DNA from: Glycine soja
Taxonomy: Eukaryota; Streptophyta; Magnoliopsida; Fabales; Fabaceae
Length of the DNA stretch: 64,000 bases
Direction of reading: 5' to 3'
Assembly (NCBI RefSeq): GCF_004193775.1
Contig: NC_041019.1
Coordinates: forward strand, 18,914,259 to 18,978,258
The notes beneath the pieces are model-generated. The model was not told where the DNA came from. It saw only the letters and a list, made by a program, of their open reading frames with translations, and searched no databases. The stretch's first letter is position 1, and the number at the start of each line of letters is the position of its first letter. Below, piece after piece: positions 31,438 to 43,091 of this stretch. The position numbers were made by a program, and so were the translations under genes.

Positions 31438-32722
31438 TTATGGTTCTCCAGACCAAGAAAGAATTTCATCATATTGTTTTACTTTATCTATCTTAGGTTC
31501 AACAAATGAACCAATCTGCATATCTACAAAATCATTCTCAAGATCTGATAGCTTCCTATAAGTTGTTAGACCATCATTAAACTTAACATGGATAGATTCT
31601 TCCATAACTAAAGTTCTTGAGTTAATCACTTTGAAAGCTTTAGATGTGTCAAAATACCCCAGGAAAAATCCTTTATCCACCTTTGAATCAAACTTTGCAA
31701 GTTGATCACTAGTGTTAAGGATAACACACTCACATCCAAATGGATGAAAGTACGAGATATTAGGACTTCTTCCTTCCCATAGTTCATAAGGAGTCTTATA
31801 ATAAATGGTCTTATAAATATTCTGTTTTGGACATAGCAAGTTGTGTTTGTTGCTTATGCCTATAACTATTTAGGAAGTGAGTTTTCATAAAGCATGGTTC
31901 TAGCAATTTCTTACAAAGTTCTATTTTTCCTTTCAACTACCCCATTTTGTTGAGGTTTTCTCAGTGAAGAGAAGTTGTGGAAAATACCACTCCATTCACA
32001 GAATGATTTAATCTTAGCATTTTGAACTAATACAAAAACCTTTTCATTTTGAACTCTCTTATAGAATATCTCAAAGACTTTGAAAGACTCGTATTTATAT
32101 GCAAGGAAGTAAAGTCATGTATTCTTGAATAGTCATCAACTATGACAAAGTCATATTTCTTTCCTCCCAAACTCAACATTCGAGTTGGTCCAAATAGATC
32201 AGTGTGCAATAGTTATAATGGTCTCTTAATGCAAACAAAATCTTTATATTTAAAAGAAGTTCTTATTTGTTTCCCTTATTGACATGCTTCACAGAGAAGA
32301 TGAGAGTTTCAACAAATCTTAGGAAGTCTTTTCACTAAATCCTTTTTAAGAAAGTTTTGAAATATGTTTCAGATTCACATGCCCAAATATTTTGTGCCAA
32401 ATCCATCTCTCATATTCTCTAAAAAGCAGACACATTATATTTTGTTTACTTAGACCTATCAGATCAATCTCATACAGATTGTTGTGTCATTTAGTAGTAA
32501 ATAAGGACTTGTCATCTTGTATCTTGACTATACATTGGTCTTTGTTGATGGACACAATATAACCATTGTCGCAAACTTGACTTTGCTCAATAAGTTATAC
32601 TTCAAACCTTCAACATATAAGACTTTGTCTATGGAGGCTAAGAAAGGAATACAGATTTTACCTATACTAGTAATCTTTCCCTTACCCATGCCTCCAAAGG
32701 CAAATGTTCCTATTCAATTGGT
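31438..32722 (-). pseudogene. Protease C-terminus and integrase of the SIRE-like element
   Basis: Minus strand. The segment 32722-32430 carries the GKGKITSIGKI and VLYVEGLKYNLLS stretch that joins protease to integrase in copia elements. HH and CC zinc-finger residues follow (WHKIFGHVNLKHI..., about 32420-32270). The integrase core starts HTDLFGPTRMLSLGGKKYDFVIVDDYSR (32212-32120). Next comes YKTPYELWEGRSPNISYFHPFGCECVIL with KVDKGFFLGY (31839-31660), leading into RT. Several stops disrupt it. The sequence is cut at 32723 by a solo LTR and continues at 56539. Confidence 0.82.
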
Positions 32723-33887
32723 TGTAGAAGCAAGCTTCATGATGATGAACAACAATTTTGATGATGCCAAAAGCCCAAGTGATTGATTTAAGACTTCAAG
32801 ATCAAGCATCAAGAATTCAATCCAAGATTCAAGATTCATGAGAAGAAATCAAGAAGCAACAAGTCAAGACTTCATATAGGATAAGTATTAAAAGAATTTT
32901 TCAAAAACCAAATAGCACAGTTTTGTTTTACAAAAGAATTTTCTCAAATTTTCTAAGTTACCAGAGTGATTACTCTCTAGTAATTGATTACCAGTTATCA
33001 GTAATCGATTACTGTCATACCCTAATTGATGGAAGCTTGCTTGTAGAGCTTCTATGGAGGCTAGATCTTTGAGCTTCAATGAGGTCCTTCAATGGTGATT
33101 TTACACCATAGAGATGCAGCGGAAGGCAAAGGAGAAGAGGAGAGGGGAGGCACCATCCACTAGGGAATAAGCCAAGGAAGAAGGAGCTTCACCACCAAGA
33201 ACTGCCTTGGATAAGAAGCTTGAAGAGGATTCTTTAAAGGAGGAAAAGAAAGAGAGAAGGGGGGAGCACGAAATTGAAGGAATAAAAGAGGGAGAGAAGT
33301 GGAACTTTGAAGTGTATCTCATAAGACTTTCATTCATCAAAGTTACAACAAGTGTTACACATGCTTCTATTTATAGACTAGGTAGCTTTCATGAGAAGCT
33401 TTCTTGAGAAAAATTCCTTGAGAAGCTTTTTTGAGAAAACTTCCTTGAGAAGCTAGAGCCTATCTACACACACCCCTCTCATAACTAAGCTCACCTCCTT
33501 GAGAAGCTTCCTTAAGAAGATTCCAAAAGAAGCTAGAGTTTAGCTACACATACCTCTCTAATAGCTAAGTTCACCTCCTTAAGATGAGAAGCTAGAGCTT
33601 AGCTACACACCCCCTATAATAGCTAAGCTCACCCCCATGGCAAAATACATGAAAATACAAAAAAATCCCTACTACAAAGACTACTCAAAATGCCTCGAAA
33701 TACAAGGCTAAAACCCTATACTATTAGAATGGCCAAAATACAAGGCCCAAATGAAGGAAAAACCTATTCTAGTATTTACAAAGATAAGCGGGTTCATACT
33801 TAGCCCATGGGCTTAAAATCTACCCTAAGGCTCATGAGAACCCTAGGGTCTTCCCTTGGATCTCTGACCCAATCTACTTGGAGTCTT

Positions 33888-35087
33888 CTATCCAATGCCC
33901 TTGCGGGGTAGGATTGCATCATTCCCTCCACCTTGGAAAGGATTTGACCTCAAATCTTGAGGTTCTTCATACTCTGGGCTCCTTCCCTCAACACCTGTAA
34001 AAAGAACAAAAACATATGTATTATTTGTGTTTGGTATGTTGAAGTAAGGTAAGGTCTGAAAACCCATTTCCTGGGCATCTTCCCATGAAGGAACATGGTT
34101 CCTCACCAACTCAATGAGTGGTTCTACAAGTATAGAAAAATATGGGACAAACCTTTTGTAAAAGTTTGTTAAGTCATGGCAACCCCAGATTTCCCTTATA
34201 CTTGGTGGAGTGGGCCAATCAGGAATGACCTTTATTCTCTTAGGGTCCGTGGGAACCCCTTGATCACTATTTAAAAAATTAAGGAATGTAATGCAATAAA
34301 GCATACCTTTTTTTGTATTTTTATGTTGATTATTCCTACAAAAAAATACGACAAACCTAAGGTGTCCCATATGAGCACCTAAGTTTGTATTAAAGCCAAA
34401 AATAAGAACAAACCTACCTAATGAGTCCCTATGTACATGAATCATGAAGACGTTGGGTGCATGACTGATTTTACAAAAGAGGGTTGCAACACTCAACAAA
34501 TTCATCATATCACTTATTGTAGGGATTTGGTGCCTAATAATACCTATTTTGGGCACCAACAAAGCACAAGGATTTAAGCTCTTACGAACCAAACCCTCAT
34601 CCAACAACTCCTTTACTTGAGGAATAACCTCAAGCCCAAGAGGTGTGGCAGTGCTAACAAGTGTCTTTTTACAAAGGAGAAGATGTGGAGGTTGTCTAAG
34701 AGGGGAAGTTTCTTTAATATTTGTCTTTATTTCAAAATGACTTTCCTTCTTAACTAACCTCTCGGAGGAGACACTTACCTCCTTACACTCCTCCTTAACC
34801 ATTAAAGGTTGTCCTTCTTCTTGGGGGTATATTTCTTCACTATATTCTTCCCCTTTTGCTTCTTCGCTTTCACTAGAGGAAGGTGACGTAGTAGCCTCAT
34901 CTTGGCTACTATAAATGTCTTGGCTCCTCATAATCATGGTTTTTGTGGTGGGGCATTGAGAAGTAATGTGTCCTCTTCCAAGACATTTAAAGCACTTTAT
35001 AGAGCTAGTCTTCTCTTGCATACTAGCCTTAGGGGCTTGCTTTTCTATTGTCTTCCCCTTATCATCTTTGGGCTTAGAAGGTGTCAC
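33888..35087 (-). CDS. Gag zinc-knuckle plus vestigial RT fusion ORF
   Basis: A 399-codon frame. Residues 33-46 form a CCHC knuckle, CFKCLGRGHITSQC, of the type found in chromovirus gags. An acidic Ser/Glu-rich stretch follows (about 60-110). Residues about 150-330 are scraps of RT joined in frame. There is a VKELLDEGLVRKSLNPCALLVPK start, a DMMNLLS...FCKI segment, then the VPTDPKRIKVIPDWPTPPSIREI and NFYKRFVPYFS region that normally lies after the RT active site. The catalytic YxDD box is missing. The C-terminus (about 345-399) lies over the polypurine tract and enters the LTR. An RT function is excluded, while an RNA-binding function is possible. Confidence 0.7.
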   Translation of the reverse strand: MTPSKPKDDKGKTIEKQAPKASMQEKTSSIKCFKCLGRGHITSQCPTTKTMIMRSQDIYSSQDEATTSPSSSESEEAKGEEYSEEIYPQEEGQPLMVKEECKEVSVSSERLVKKESHFEIKTNIKETSPLRQPPHLLLCKKTLVSTATPLGLEVIPQVKELLDEGLVRKSLNPCALLVPKIGIIRHQIPTISDMMNLLSVATLFCKISHAPNVFMIHVHRDSLGRFVLIFGFNTNLGAHMGHLRFVVFFCRNNQHKNTKKGMLYCITFLNFLNSDQGVPTDPKRIKVIPDWPTPPSIREIWGCHDLTNFYKRFVPYFSILVEPLIELVRNHVPSWEDAQEMGFQTLPYFNIPNTNNTYVFVLFTGVEGRSPEYEEPQDLRSNPFQGGGNDAILPRKGIG

Positions 35088-35135
35088 CCCTAAGATGCCT
35101 TGACCTTGGTTTTTCTTTGGATAAGAGTGAGAGCC

Positions 35136-35597
35136 TTAAGATTTTGATGTAGACTTCTTTTTAAGTTGTTGCTCTACCCTTATTTCCCAAACTAAGTTAG
35201 CCTCTACATTGTCCTTCCCATGGAAGTATGGAAGGTTAATGTTAGCCTCTTGAGGCTTTCTTTCCTTTTCTATTCTATGGGAGTGAGGTCTAAGATGTGA
35301 CCTATGCCTTCCTTCATAATAGTCACGAAGTTCTTCACTTAGGCTCTTGCAAGAGTTATGACTACTATAGGAGGCATGTTTTTCTCTTTTCATTTCTTTC
35401 ATTATTTTTCTTCTTTCTTCCTCTCTTATTTTCTTTCTTTCATCTTGACTTATTTCTTCCACTCTTTTTTTTCCTTTTTCTTTTCTCTCTTGTTTTTCTT
35501 TCCATAACTTGAGGGAACTCAACTCATCTAAGATTCTAGATAAAGGGTCTTTATGACTAGTACCCTCGCCATTAACACTAGATGAATGATGACTCAT
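35136..35597 (-). CDS. Truncated gag ORF of the reduced gypsy element
   Basis: A 153-codon frame starts ATG at 35595-35597. It has a Ser-rich N-terminus, a long Lys/Glu/Arg-rich helix (about residues 30-75, probable coiled coil), and the gag phrase LPYFHGKDNVEANLVWE near residue 120. The protein then skips the usual capsid core and ends soon after. The stop at 35136 separates it by about 50 bp from the zinc-knuckle ORF, likely one protein originally. Confidence 0.65.
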   Translation of the reverse strand: MSHHSSSVNGEGTSHKDPLSRILDELSSLKLWKEKQERKEKGKKRVEEISQDERKKIREEERRKIMKEMKREKHASYSSHNSCKSLSEELRDYYEGRHRSHLRPHSHRIEKERKPQEANINLPYFHGKDNVEANLVWEIRVEQQLKKKSTSKS

Positions 35598-37502
35598 GTT
35601 GGTTCCTAAGTTGTGGTTCTTTCTTGTTGGAGGTTTGAAAACAAAAGGTAAAAGAGACTATGGTTGAAACTAGCCAAATAAACACTAAAAGAGGTGTGAA
35701 AGATAAGGTAAAAAACTAATTGGTAAAAGGAAAGCTATCTAGGCGGTTTGACAATGGAAGGTAAAGGAAATACGCTATGAAAGTAAGCAAGAAATGTAAA
35801 CTAGGCAAATCCTAAGAGTGTTTGGATGACCACATTCAAGGTTCCCAACAAAACACTCACTATCCTAAGGAAAAATTGCCTAAAATTATTTCACACAAAT
35901 GGAAGTTTGGTAACCTATTGGAGGCTCCCAACACACTTCCAATGAAAGGCCTTTTTGTTACAAAACTTAAAAGCAATGAAGGTAAGTAAATTGCAAATTA
36001 CAAAATTACAAAACGGTCCTCAATTTTGGTGGTTGTTCTCTCTTTGGTGATTCACTCAATTTGGAGTGCTTCTTAGTCCAATAGCTCTTAAGGTGGTTGG
36101 CCCCTTTCTTCTTGACTCAAATTGTTTAAGGGATGGCGCCAATCCTCCTTCCAATTCCCTATATGGCAACCCACAAACAAAGAAACAAAGAGACAAGCAA
36201 TAACCAAAGACTAAAAAAAAATGAAATGAAAGCTAAACCAATGGAATTTTAACAAGACAATTTTTCAAGGATTACTCAACAATTAAAGCAATGAAAAGGA
36301 CATAGAAGCAAGCTAGGACTCAAAGAGAAACTTAGAATGGTTCTAGAGTAGAGTAAAAAAACTATAAAAAAAAAAAGACTCAACAAACCTCTAGCTTTGG
36401 CACTTGTTTTCACAGTAATTTTCAATTGAAATTTCGGAACTAAGATTGGTATAAGATAGGCACCAATTATAGAATAAATTTTGAGCCAAAAAAACAAGCA
36501 CACTTCCCTTTCACTTTTTTTCCTGGATATTGATTTTTCTTCCAAATTGTGTGATTTTTAGTATTTTTTCCTTTTATCCAAATCACTTGGTTCTTTTTCT
36601 ATAACTTTTTTCCAGATGTCTAGAAAATTCAGTAAAAATTTCAGCTCAAAATTAGAAGTAACCAATTCTCAGTAATTTTTACAAGTTTGTATGTCCAAGT
36701 TGCTAGCACCAGCGATTTTTTTTTAAGCATGGTATATTGATTGCCTTGGGCTTACTTTCAACCTTCCTATGTATGTTGAACTCACTAGGATTGTTTACCA
36801 CAGTTTTAGGAGTTCAATATTCACTTAGGATCAACATTTCAGCCAGCAATTCAATCACCAAAACTCAAATTCACAATAGACACAATCAAAAGGAAACCTA
36901 AAAGTTCAAGAAAAGGTTCACAATCAAAGACTCTCTAAGAATTTTGCATGAACATGTTAAGGACTAATTAACATGAAAGATTTGACTCAATTCAAATAAT
37001 AGGCTAAATTAATTTCATACACTCATGAACAAATGAGTTAGACAAAGAAACAAGAAAATAAAATTCAGCACAACATAAGAAATCTTATGTGACAAGTTTC
37101 ATGACTAGACATGACTTCTATGACAAAACTACAATAGGTGAACAAGTCACTCTAGATCTTTGAGGTTTTCTTCTACTTTAATATTTTTGTAAGAATTTTA
37201 TGGTTTAGGTTTCAGCCACAAAAAAATAACAAGACAAATCTCAAAGGAACCTAAACTCAACACAATTCATGGTTTAAGAACAAGAACAAGAAATTTGAAC
37301 CATAGAAAATCAAATCTAGCTTCTATAGCAAGTTTAATCGGTGGAAACTCTAAAGAATCATGTTAACAACATTTAGCACAAGACATGTGAGGAGATACAT
37401 GGAGAAAAAATGAAGAAACAACAATGGAAGAGAAGGTAAAGCAAAAAATTAATGGAGGTTTAAGGAGCACCTACTTGAAGCTCTTGTGTTCTGATTACCA
37501 CT
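35598..37502 (-). other. 5' leader of the reduced gypsy element
   Basis: About 1.9 kb between the primer site (minus strand, near 37480-37501) and gag. No domain is recognised. The minus-strand frame at 36276-36545 is not supported. The leader is A-rich on the plus strand and unusually long for so small an element. The primer site reads AGTGGTAATCAGAACAC, a variant of the initiator-Met type TGGTATCAGAGC. Confidence 0.6.
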
Positions 37503-40180
37503 TAATGAAAGCTTGCTTGTGGAGCTTCTATGGAGGCTGGATCTCTGAGCTTCAATGAGGTCCTTCAATGGTGATTTTACACCGTGGAGATGCAGCGGAA
37601 GGCAAAGGAGAAGAGGAGAGGGGAGGCACCATCCACTAGGGAATAAGCCAAGGAAGAAGGAGCTTCACCACCAAGAATTGCCTTGGATAAGAAGCTTGAA
37701 GAGGATGCTTTAATGGAGGAAAAGAAAGAGAGAAGGGGGGAGCAAGAAATTGAAGGAATAAAAGAGGGAGAGAAGTGGAACTTTGAAGTGTATCTCATAA
37801 GACTTTCATTCATCAAAGTTACAACAAGTGTTACACATGCTTGTATTTATAGACTAGGTAGCTTCCTTGAGAAGCTTTCTTGAGAAAACTTCCTTGAGAA
37901 GCTTCTTTGAGAAAAATTCCTTGAGAAGCTAGAGCTTATCTAGACACACTCCTCTCATAACTAAGCTCACCTCCTTGAGAAGTTTCCTTAAGAAGATTCC
38001 TAAAGAAGCTAGAGTTTAGCTACACATACCTCTCTAATAGCTAAGCTCACCTCCTTAAGATGAGAAGCTAGAGCTTAGCTACACACCCCCTATAATAGCT
38101 AAGCTCATCCCCATGGCAAAATACATGAAATACAAAAAAATCCCTACTACAAAGACTACTCAAAATGCCTCGAAATACAAGGCTAAAACCCTATACTACT
38201 AGAATGGCCAAAATACAAGGCCCAAATGAAGGAAAAACCTATTCTAGTATTTACAAAGATAAGCGGGCTCATACTTAGCCCATGGGCTCAAAATCTACCC
38301 TAAGGCTCATGAGAACCCTAGGGTCTTCCCTTGGATCTCTGACCCAATCTACTTGGAGTCTTCTATCCAATGCCCTTGCGGGGTAGGATTGCATCACTAA
38401 TTTCGTCCAAGGACCATCTGTTTTTTGGGATGCGACCCTCGTTTGATCACTTCGAGGTACTTGGCACCCATCGTTAGGCAATTCGTGAAGTTCCGTGACA
38501 TTCCAGAAGTCAAAAGAAAGCATTTTTGCACAATCTGTGAAGTTCCGTGACATGCCGAAAGTCAAAAGGAAGTGTTAATGGGCAATCCGTAAAGTTCTGT
38601 AACATCCCGAAAGCCAAAGAAGGGATGATTACGTAATCCGTAAGGTTTCGTGACATTATGGAAAGAAAACAAGTATCGTTACGTTATTCATAAACTTCCG
38701 TAACGTTACGGAAAAAGAATCAGCAAAAAAAGGCAAGGGGGGTATTTAGTAAACAAGGGGGTGCAAATAGCAACCAGGCCCACTTGGGCCTTCCAGGAAG
38801 TTCCTCAGAAGACGGTGCCTTCTGGAGGAAGCAACCTAGCTCGCCTAGGCGAGCTGGGTGGCAAGCTTCTCCCTCTTTTCCCTATAAATAGGGGAAGGAG
38901 GGAAGAACAAAAATGTTCAACCCTCCTGGTATCTGAGAATCACTTAAAATTAGTGAGAAAAATTGTTTCCGTGAAGAAAATCCAAGCCGAGGCACTTCCG
39001 TAACGCTTCTGAGACGTTTTTGTGGGTGATTTCGCAAAGATTTTCAACCGTTCTTCGTCGTTCTTCGGTCTTCAACCGGTAAGTTCCCGAAATCGAACTT
39101 TTCAATTCATTCTATGTACCCCTAGTGGTCCTCATTTGTTTCGCGTGCTTTTATTTTTATTTCATTTACTTTTCGTACCCCCTTTTGACGTGCTTTAGTC
39201 ATTTATTTAAGTCATTTTCTCGCCTAATCAAGAATAAAATAAATTTCCACCGATCATTCGTATTGTAACATCTTTTAATTTCTGTTAAAATGAAATCCGA
39301 CCGTTCGGTCATGCCGTAACCACATTTAAAACCAAAAAAGAGGCAAAATAATAATATAATAATAAAAAATATCTTTTAGTAAAATAATCAAAAAAATCAA
39401 TCGGACGTTTTTTTTTTATTTCTCTTTCTTAATCGAATTGACTAATAACCAAAGTGAAACTAAGACTAAAACCAATTCATAAATCAACCTTTTGTCATCA
39501 CCTAAAAAAGCCATTTTTAAGGTCCAAACGCCTTAAAATGGTCTTTTCCGCTTTTATTGGTTAAACGTAGATTTCTAAAAATAGCCTAAAAACAACACAT
39601 AGCTTTATTACCTCTTTTCAAAAATAAACAAGAGATCATTAATGGTCCAATGCCTTAATGTTTTCTCTCCTTTCAAAAAGAATCGAAAGATTGTTTAATG
39701 GTCCAACACCTTAAATGACCTTTCATTCAATAAAAACATATTTTGCAAAAAAGGATAAAAACAAATTAACCACCGTTTGGTTCTCAAAGAACTACGTAGG
39801 TCTGATTTCCTTATCACAATTGAGGAATACGTAGGAGCAAGGGGAAACACCCTCGTCGACCACAAAAAGATAAAAAAATACAAAAGGCATAAAAAGACAT
39901 AAGAACATAAAAAAGGGAAGATAACAAATTGAAGTCATGTTTGCACATTTGATTAAAGGTTGTCGTCCCTTGCGACGGACGTGTGGGGTGCTAATACCTT
40001 CCCCGTACGTAAATACAACTCCCGAACCTTTCACTTAAAGTTCGTAGACCACCTCTTTTCCGGTTTTTCCGACGTTTTCCTCAAATAAACGTTGGTGGCG
40101 ACTCCATGCGTATTCCTTTCTTGAAAGACGCACCCGCGAGTCATGCGTCGCCCTCCCGCCGAAGGGTAGGTTGCGACAGT

Positions 40181-40198
40181 TGGCGACTCCACTGGGGA
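40181..40198 (+). promoter_or_regulatory. Primer binding site of element B (tRNA-Arg type)
   Basis: TGGCGACTCCACTGGGGA lies two bases after the 5' LTR. This is the primer site typical of Ogre/Tat elements, which I recall as complementary to a tRNA-Arg 3' end. Confidence 0.8.
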
Positions 40199-41049
40199 TG
40201 TTTTTAGAGAGTTAGGCCATTTAATCTTGTGCAATGTTTTATCATGATTTTCTCCTTTGTTGGTTTCCCTTTATTTCTCTTGTGTTCTTGTATATAACTC
40301 TTGGATGCCTTTAGTGTATTTTTTGTATGCATAAGATAAATATTTATTCATTTGATGCACAAAAACACTAACACTATTTGCACACACGATGAGTTGAAAA
40401 AAGGCCCTATACCCGGGTTCGTGGGAACATAAGGAGTGGAGGTGAATCTATGATCATGCTAGGTCTCCGACTTGCTTGATTACAGTGAACCCTCATCTAG
40501 AGTTTTTCTCTTTGATAACATATTGTTGCTAGTAGTCCCTACTGCTGCAATATGTTCTTTGAAGGGGATGATACCTCTAGAGACCATCAAGAGAGATATG
40601 ACCACCTTGGGAATTATCACTAAAAGCCCTTTTTAGCTCCCTCCCATATAGGTCCCTTAAATAGGGGCACGGAGCAAACACACTGTGTGCCATTTTTCAC
40701 ACTGCCATGCATAAGTGTCATGTACCCTTTTGCTTATATTTGTTTGTGAATATTGTCGTACTATGTACATCCCTGTGTTGTGCCTTTCGCATATGCATTA
40801 TGCATGGGTTCCGTCTTGATCCCCTCTCTTTGGCAAACCAACGAAGGGTTCGTGTCACCTTCTTATATACATACGTCGGGCACTGTGGTACCCCAAGACG
40901 TTGTATCTAAGAAGGAGACAATTTCACGGGCTCCCGTATTCATAAATTGCATCTATGTCATATTCATTTCTTCATGCATTCATCCATTCCACCCATGATA
41001 GATGTTGGAGTTTTGATTCGCACAAGATTTTGTTTCACTTTAGTAAAAC
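40199..41049 (+). other. Leader of element B upstream of ORF1
   Basis: Non-coding. A TTTAG acceptor-like site near 41040 lies just before the ORF1 ATG, and a GGTAAGT donor lies in the LTR at 39079, so a leader intron of about 2 kb is possible. No other feature is recognised. Confidence 0.45.
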
Positions 41050-42924
41050 ATGGGATCAAGTCAAACGCCTTCACTTAAAAAGAGGTTCTATCAAGTCAAG
41101 GTCAAGAGCCTAGGAATCACCAGTCTAAAAGAGCTAGGGCAGTTGATGGGTCAGCTCCAGCGGAAAGCTTTTCGCAAAGCTTACGGTAAAATCTGGGACC
41201 TAGCCATGGCAGAAGTCTCCACAGAGGCCATTGCCTCCCTCGCCCAGTATTATGATCAGTCGTTGAGATGCTTCACTTTTGGGGACTTCCAGCTATCACC
41301 CATGGTGGAAGAATTTGAAGAGATCCTAGGATGTCCTCTAAGGGGAAGGAGACCATACCTCTTCTCAGGGTTCTATCCCTCATTAGCTAGAATTTCTAAG
41401 ATAGTCCAAATCTTGGCGCAGGAATTAGACCACAGAAAGCAAGTCGAAAATGGGGTGGTTGGAATACTGAGAAAATGTTTGGAGGCAAAAGCAAGAATCT
41501 TGGCAGGTAGAGGCGAATGGGCCCCATTCATAGACATTCTCGCACTGTTAATCTTCAGAGGAGTCCTCTTTCCAGATGTGGATGGGTTGGTGGACCTAGC
41601 AGTGATCGACGCTTTTCTCGCCTATCATGACCACAAGGAAAGCCCGGTTGTCGCTATGCTAGCCGACCTATATGACACCTTCAACCGAAGATGTGAGAAG
41701 AGCAGTACGAGGATTATTTGTTGTACTCCGGCTCTTTATGTATGGTTGGTTTCGCACCTTTTTCGCCAAGAGGTGAGGCATGCTTGCCCGCTAGAAAGCC
41801 ACCGTTCATGCACAGAGAAAGAAGGGGCAAATTGGGACCGACTCTTAGCAAACAAAGAAGGAGCGTCTGTCAACTGGTTCCCTCGATGGAAAGAAGGAAG
41901 AACCGAGGTTCTTATTTCGTGCGGAGGATTTCCGAATGTTCCCTTGATGGGGACAAGGGGTTGCATCAGTTACAATCCTGTTCTTGCTATAAGGCAACTT
42001 GGCTACCCTATGAGAGGGGCACCACTAGAGGAAGAGCTCGCGCCTGTCATTTCACGAGGTTTCAATAAGACCAATGTGGAGACACTTCCGAAGGTCCGCA
42101 AGGTATGGGAGGTGGTGCAAAAGAAGGACAAAGAACTCAAGGGTAGTAACAATGGGCCCATCGGTGGCTACCGTAAGTGGTTGAAAACCCACGTGCAAGG
42201 TTTGGATTGGCTCCCGAGTTTGGGAACCGCTAAAAGGGAGGAAGTTGAGGCACCGGAGGAAGACGAAGAGGTGCAGGCCCTTAGGGCACAACTCGAGCAA
42301 GCCCAAACAGTCAATGAAAGGCTCAAATCAGTAGCTCTTAAGATCCGAAAAGAGAATGCCAAACTGAGAGATATAAATATAGCTACCACCAAGGCCTTGG
42401 AACAAGAGACCAAGAGGGCTCGTAGGGAAGAGCACGGCCGGAACAAGTTCCGAGGGGCTCTGTGGGGAAGTAACAACGAGCTTAAGCTCCGGAGAGAGGA
42501 AAGGGACCAATCACGAGTAGACAGTTTGATCTTGAAAGATGAGTTGAAGGTTTGCTCAAGGTCCAAAAGAAACTTATCTCATTGGTTATGCGAGACAGAG
42601 ACCAACATGTTAGCTATCGTCAGCAAATACCAAGAAGAGCTAAATCTAGCCACGGCCCATGAGCATAAAGTGGCGGATGAGTATGCCCGAGTGTACGCGG
42701 AAAAGGAAGCTAGAGGAAGGGTGATCGACTCGTTACATCAAGAGGCAACAATGTGGATGAACCGATTTGCTCTTACCTTGAACGGGAGTCAAGAGCTTGC
42801 CCGATTGCTAGCCAAGGCCAAAGCGATGGCGGACACCTACTCTGCCCCTGAGGAGATCCACGGACTTCTCAGCTATTGTCAGCATATAATAGACTTAATG
42901 ACCCATATAATTAGAAATCGCTAG
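41050..42924 (+). CDS. ORF1 of element B (DUF7745-type)
   Basis: An uninterrupted 624-codon frame from ATGGGATCAAG. Residues about 1-330 resemble the DUF7745 region found as ORF1 upstream of gag in legume Ogre-type elements. Landmarks are YYDQSLRCFTFGDFQLSPMVEEFEEILG, LLIFRGVLFPDVDGLVDL and INWF/VNWFPRWKEGR-like segments. Residues about 385-600 are rich in Glu/Lys/Arg/Leu heptads and should form coiled coils (EEVQALRAQLEQAQTVNERLK and onward). The family's role is not established. That this frame is intact while gag beside it is ruined is notable. Element A has lost the equivalent. Confidence 0.8.
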   Translation: MGSSQTPSLKKRFYQVKVKSLGITSLKELGQLMGQLQRKAFRKAYGKIWDLAMAEVSTEAIASLAQYYDQSLRCFTFGDFQLSPMVEEFEEILGCPLRGRRPYLFSGFYPSLARISKIVQILAQELDHRKQVENGVVGILRKCLEAKARILAGRGEWAPFIDILALLIFRGVLFPDVDGLVDLAVIDAFLAYHDHKESPVVAMLADLYDTFNRRCEKSSTRIICCTPALYVWLVSHLFRQEVRHACPLESHRSCTEKEGANWDRLLANKEGASVNWFPRWKEGRTEVLISCGGFPNVPLMGTRGCISYNPVLAIRQLGYPMRGAPLEEELAPVISRGFNKTNVETLPKVRKVWEVVQKKDKELKGSNNGPIGGYRKWLKTHVQGLDWLPSLGTAKREEVEAPEEDEEVQALRAQLEQAQTVNERLKSVALKIRKENAKLRDINIATTKALEQETKRARREEHGRNKFRGALWGSNNELKLRREERDQSRVDSLILKDELKVCSRSKRNLSHWLCETETNMLAIVSKYQEELNLATAHEHKVADEYARVYAEKEARGRVIDSLHQEATMWMNRFALTLNGSQELARLLAKAKAMADTYSAPEEIHGLLSYCQHIIDLMTHIIRNR

Positions 42925-43091
42925 GAAGTTTGTATTATCGCTCAGATCTTGACTAGTTATAACTTTCTGAATAAAATGAGTTTATCCCATGTTGTTACTC
43001 CAAAGATCAGTGCGAATCAAATCACTCCCGCATTTTATCTCTAGCATGCATTCATATCATGCATCGTATAAGCATCTCTTCATGACATCAT

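Larger units (their letters stand above)
33027..38396 (-). mobile_element. Reduced non-autonomous gypsy element with gag and vestigial pol, TSD CTAAT
   Basis: A complete 5370-bp element in the 5' LTR of B, flanked by CTAAT (33022-33026 and 38397-38401). LTRs are 33027-33921 and 37503-38396 (about 895 bp each) and are closely similar by eye. On the minus strand the primer site (TGGTAATCAGA) follows the right LTR, and a purine tract (AAGGTGGAGGGAA) precedes the left one. Coding is limited to about 1.7 kb. No complete RT, RNase H or integrase is present, yet the structure and target duplication show that it moved, presumably by using another element's enzymes. A solo LTR of this family lies at 43092-43908. 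Confidence 0.93.
33013..40178 (+). repeat. 5' LTR of element B, interrupted
   Basis: The first 14 bp (TGTCATACCCTAAT) lie at 33013-33026 and the rest at 38402-40178, total about 1791 bp. It ends GGTTGCGACA. It matches the 3' LTR (1788 bp) closely along its length. TATAAATA is at 38883-38890 and the donor GGTAAGTT has its GT at 39079-39080. Confidence 0.9.

Noticed and set aside
32517..32786. 89-codon plus-strand frame
   Set aside because: It is antisense to the copia protease-integrase region and crosses the solo LTR boundary at 32723.
41718..42566. Alternate-frame ORFs over ORF1 of element B
   Set aside because: They are shadows of the intact 624-codon frame, with no domain.
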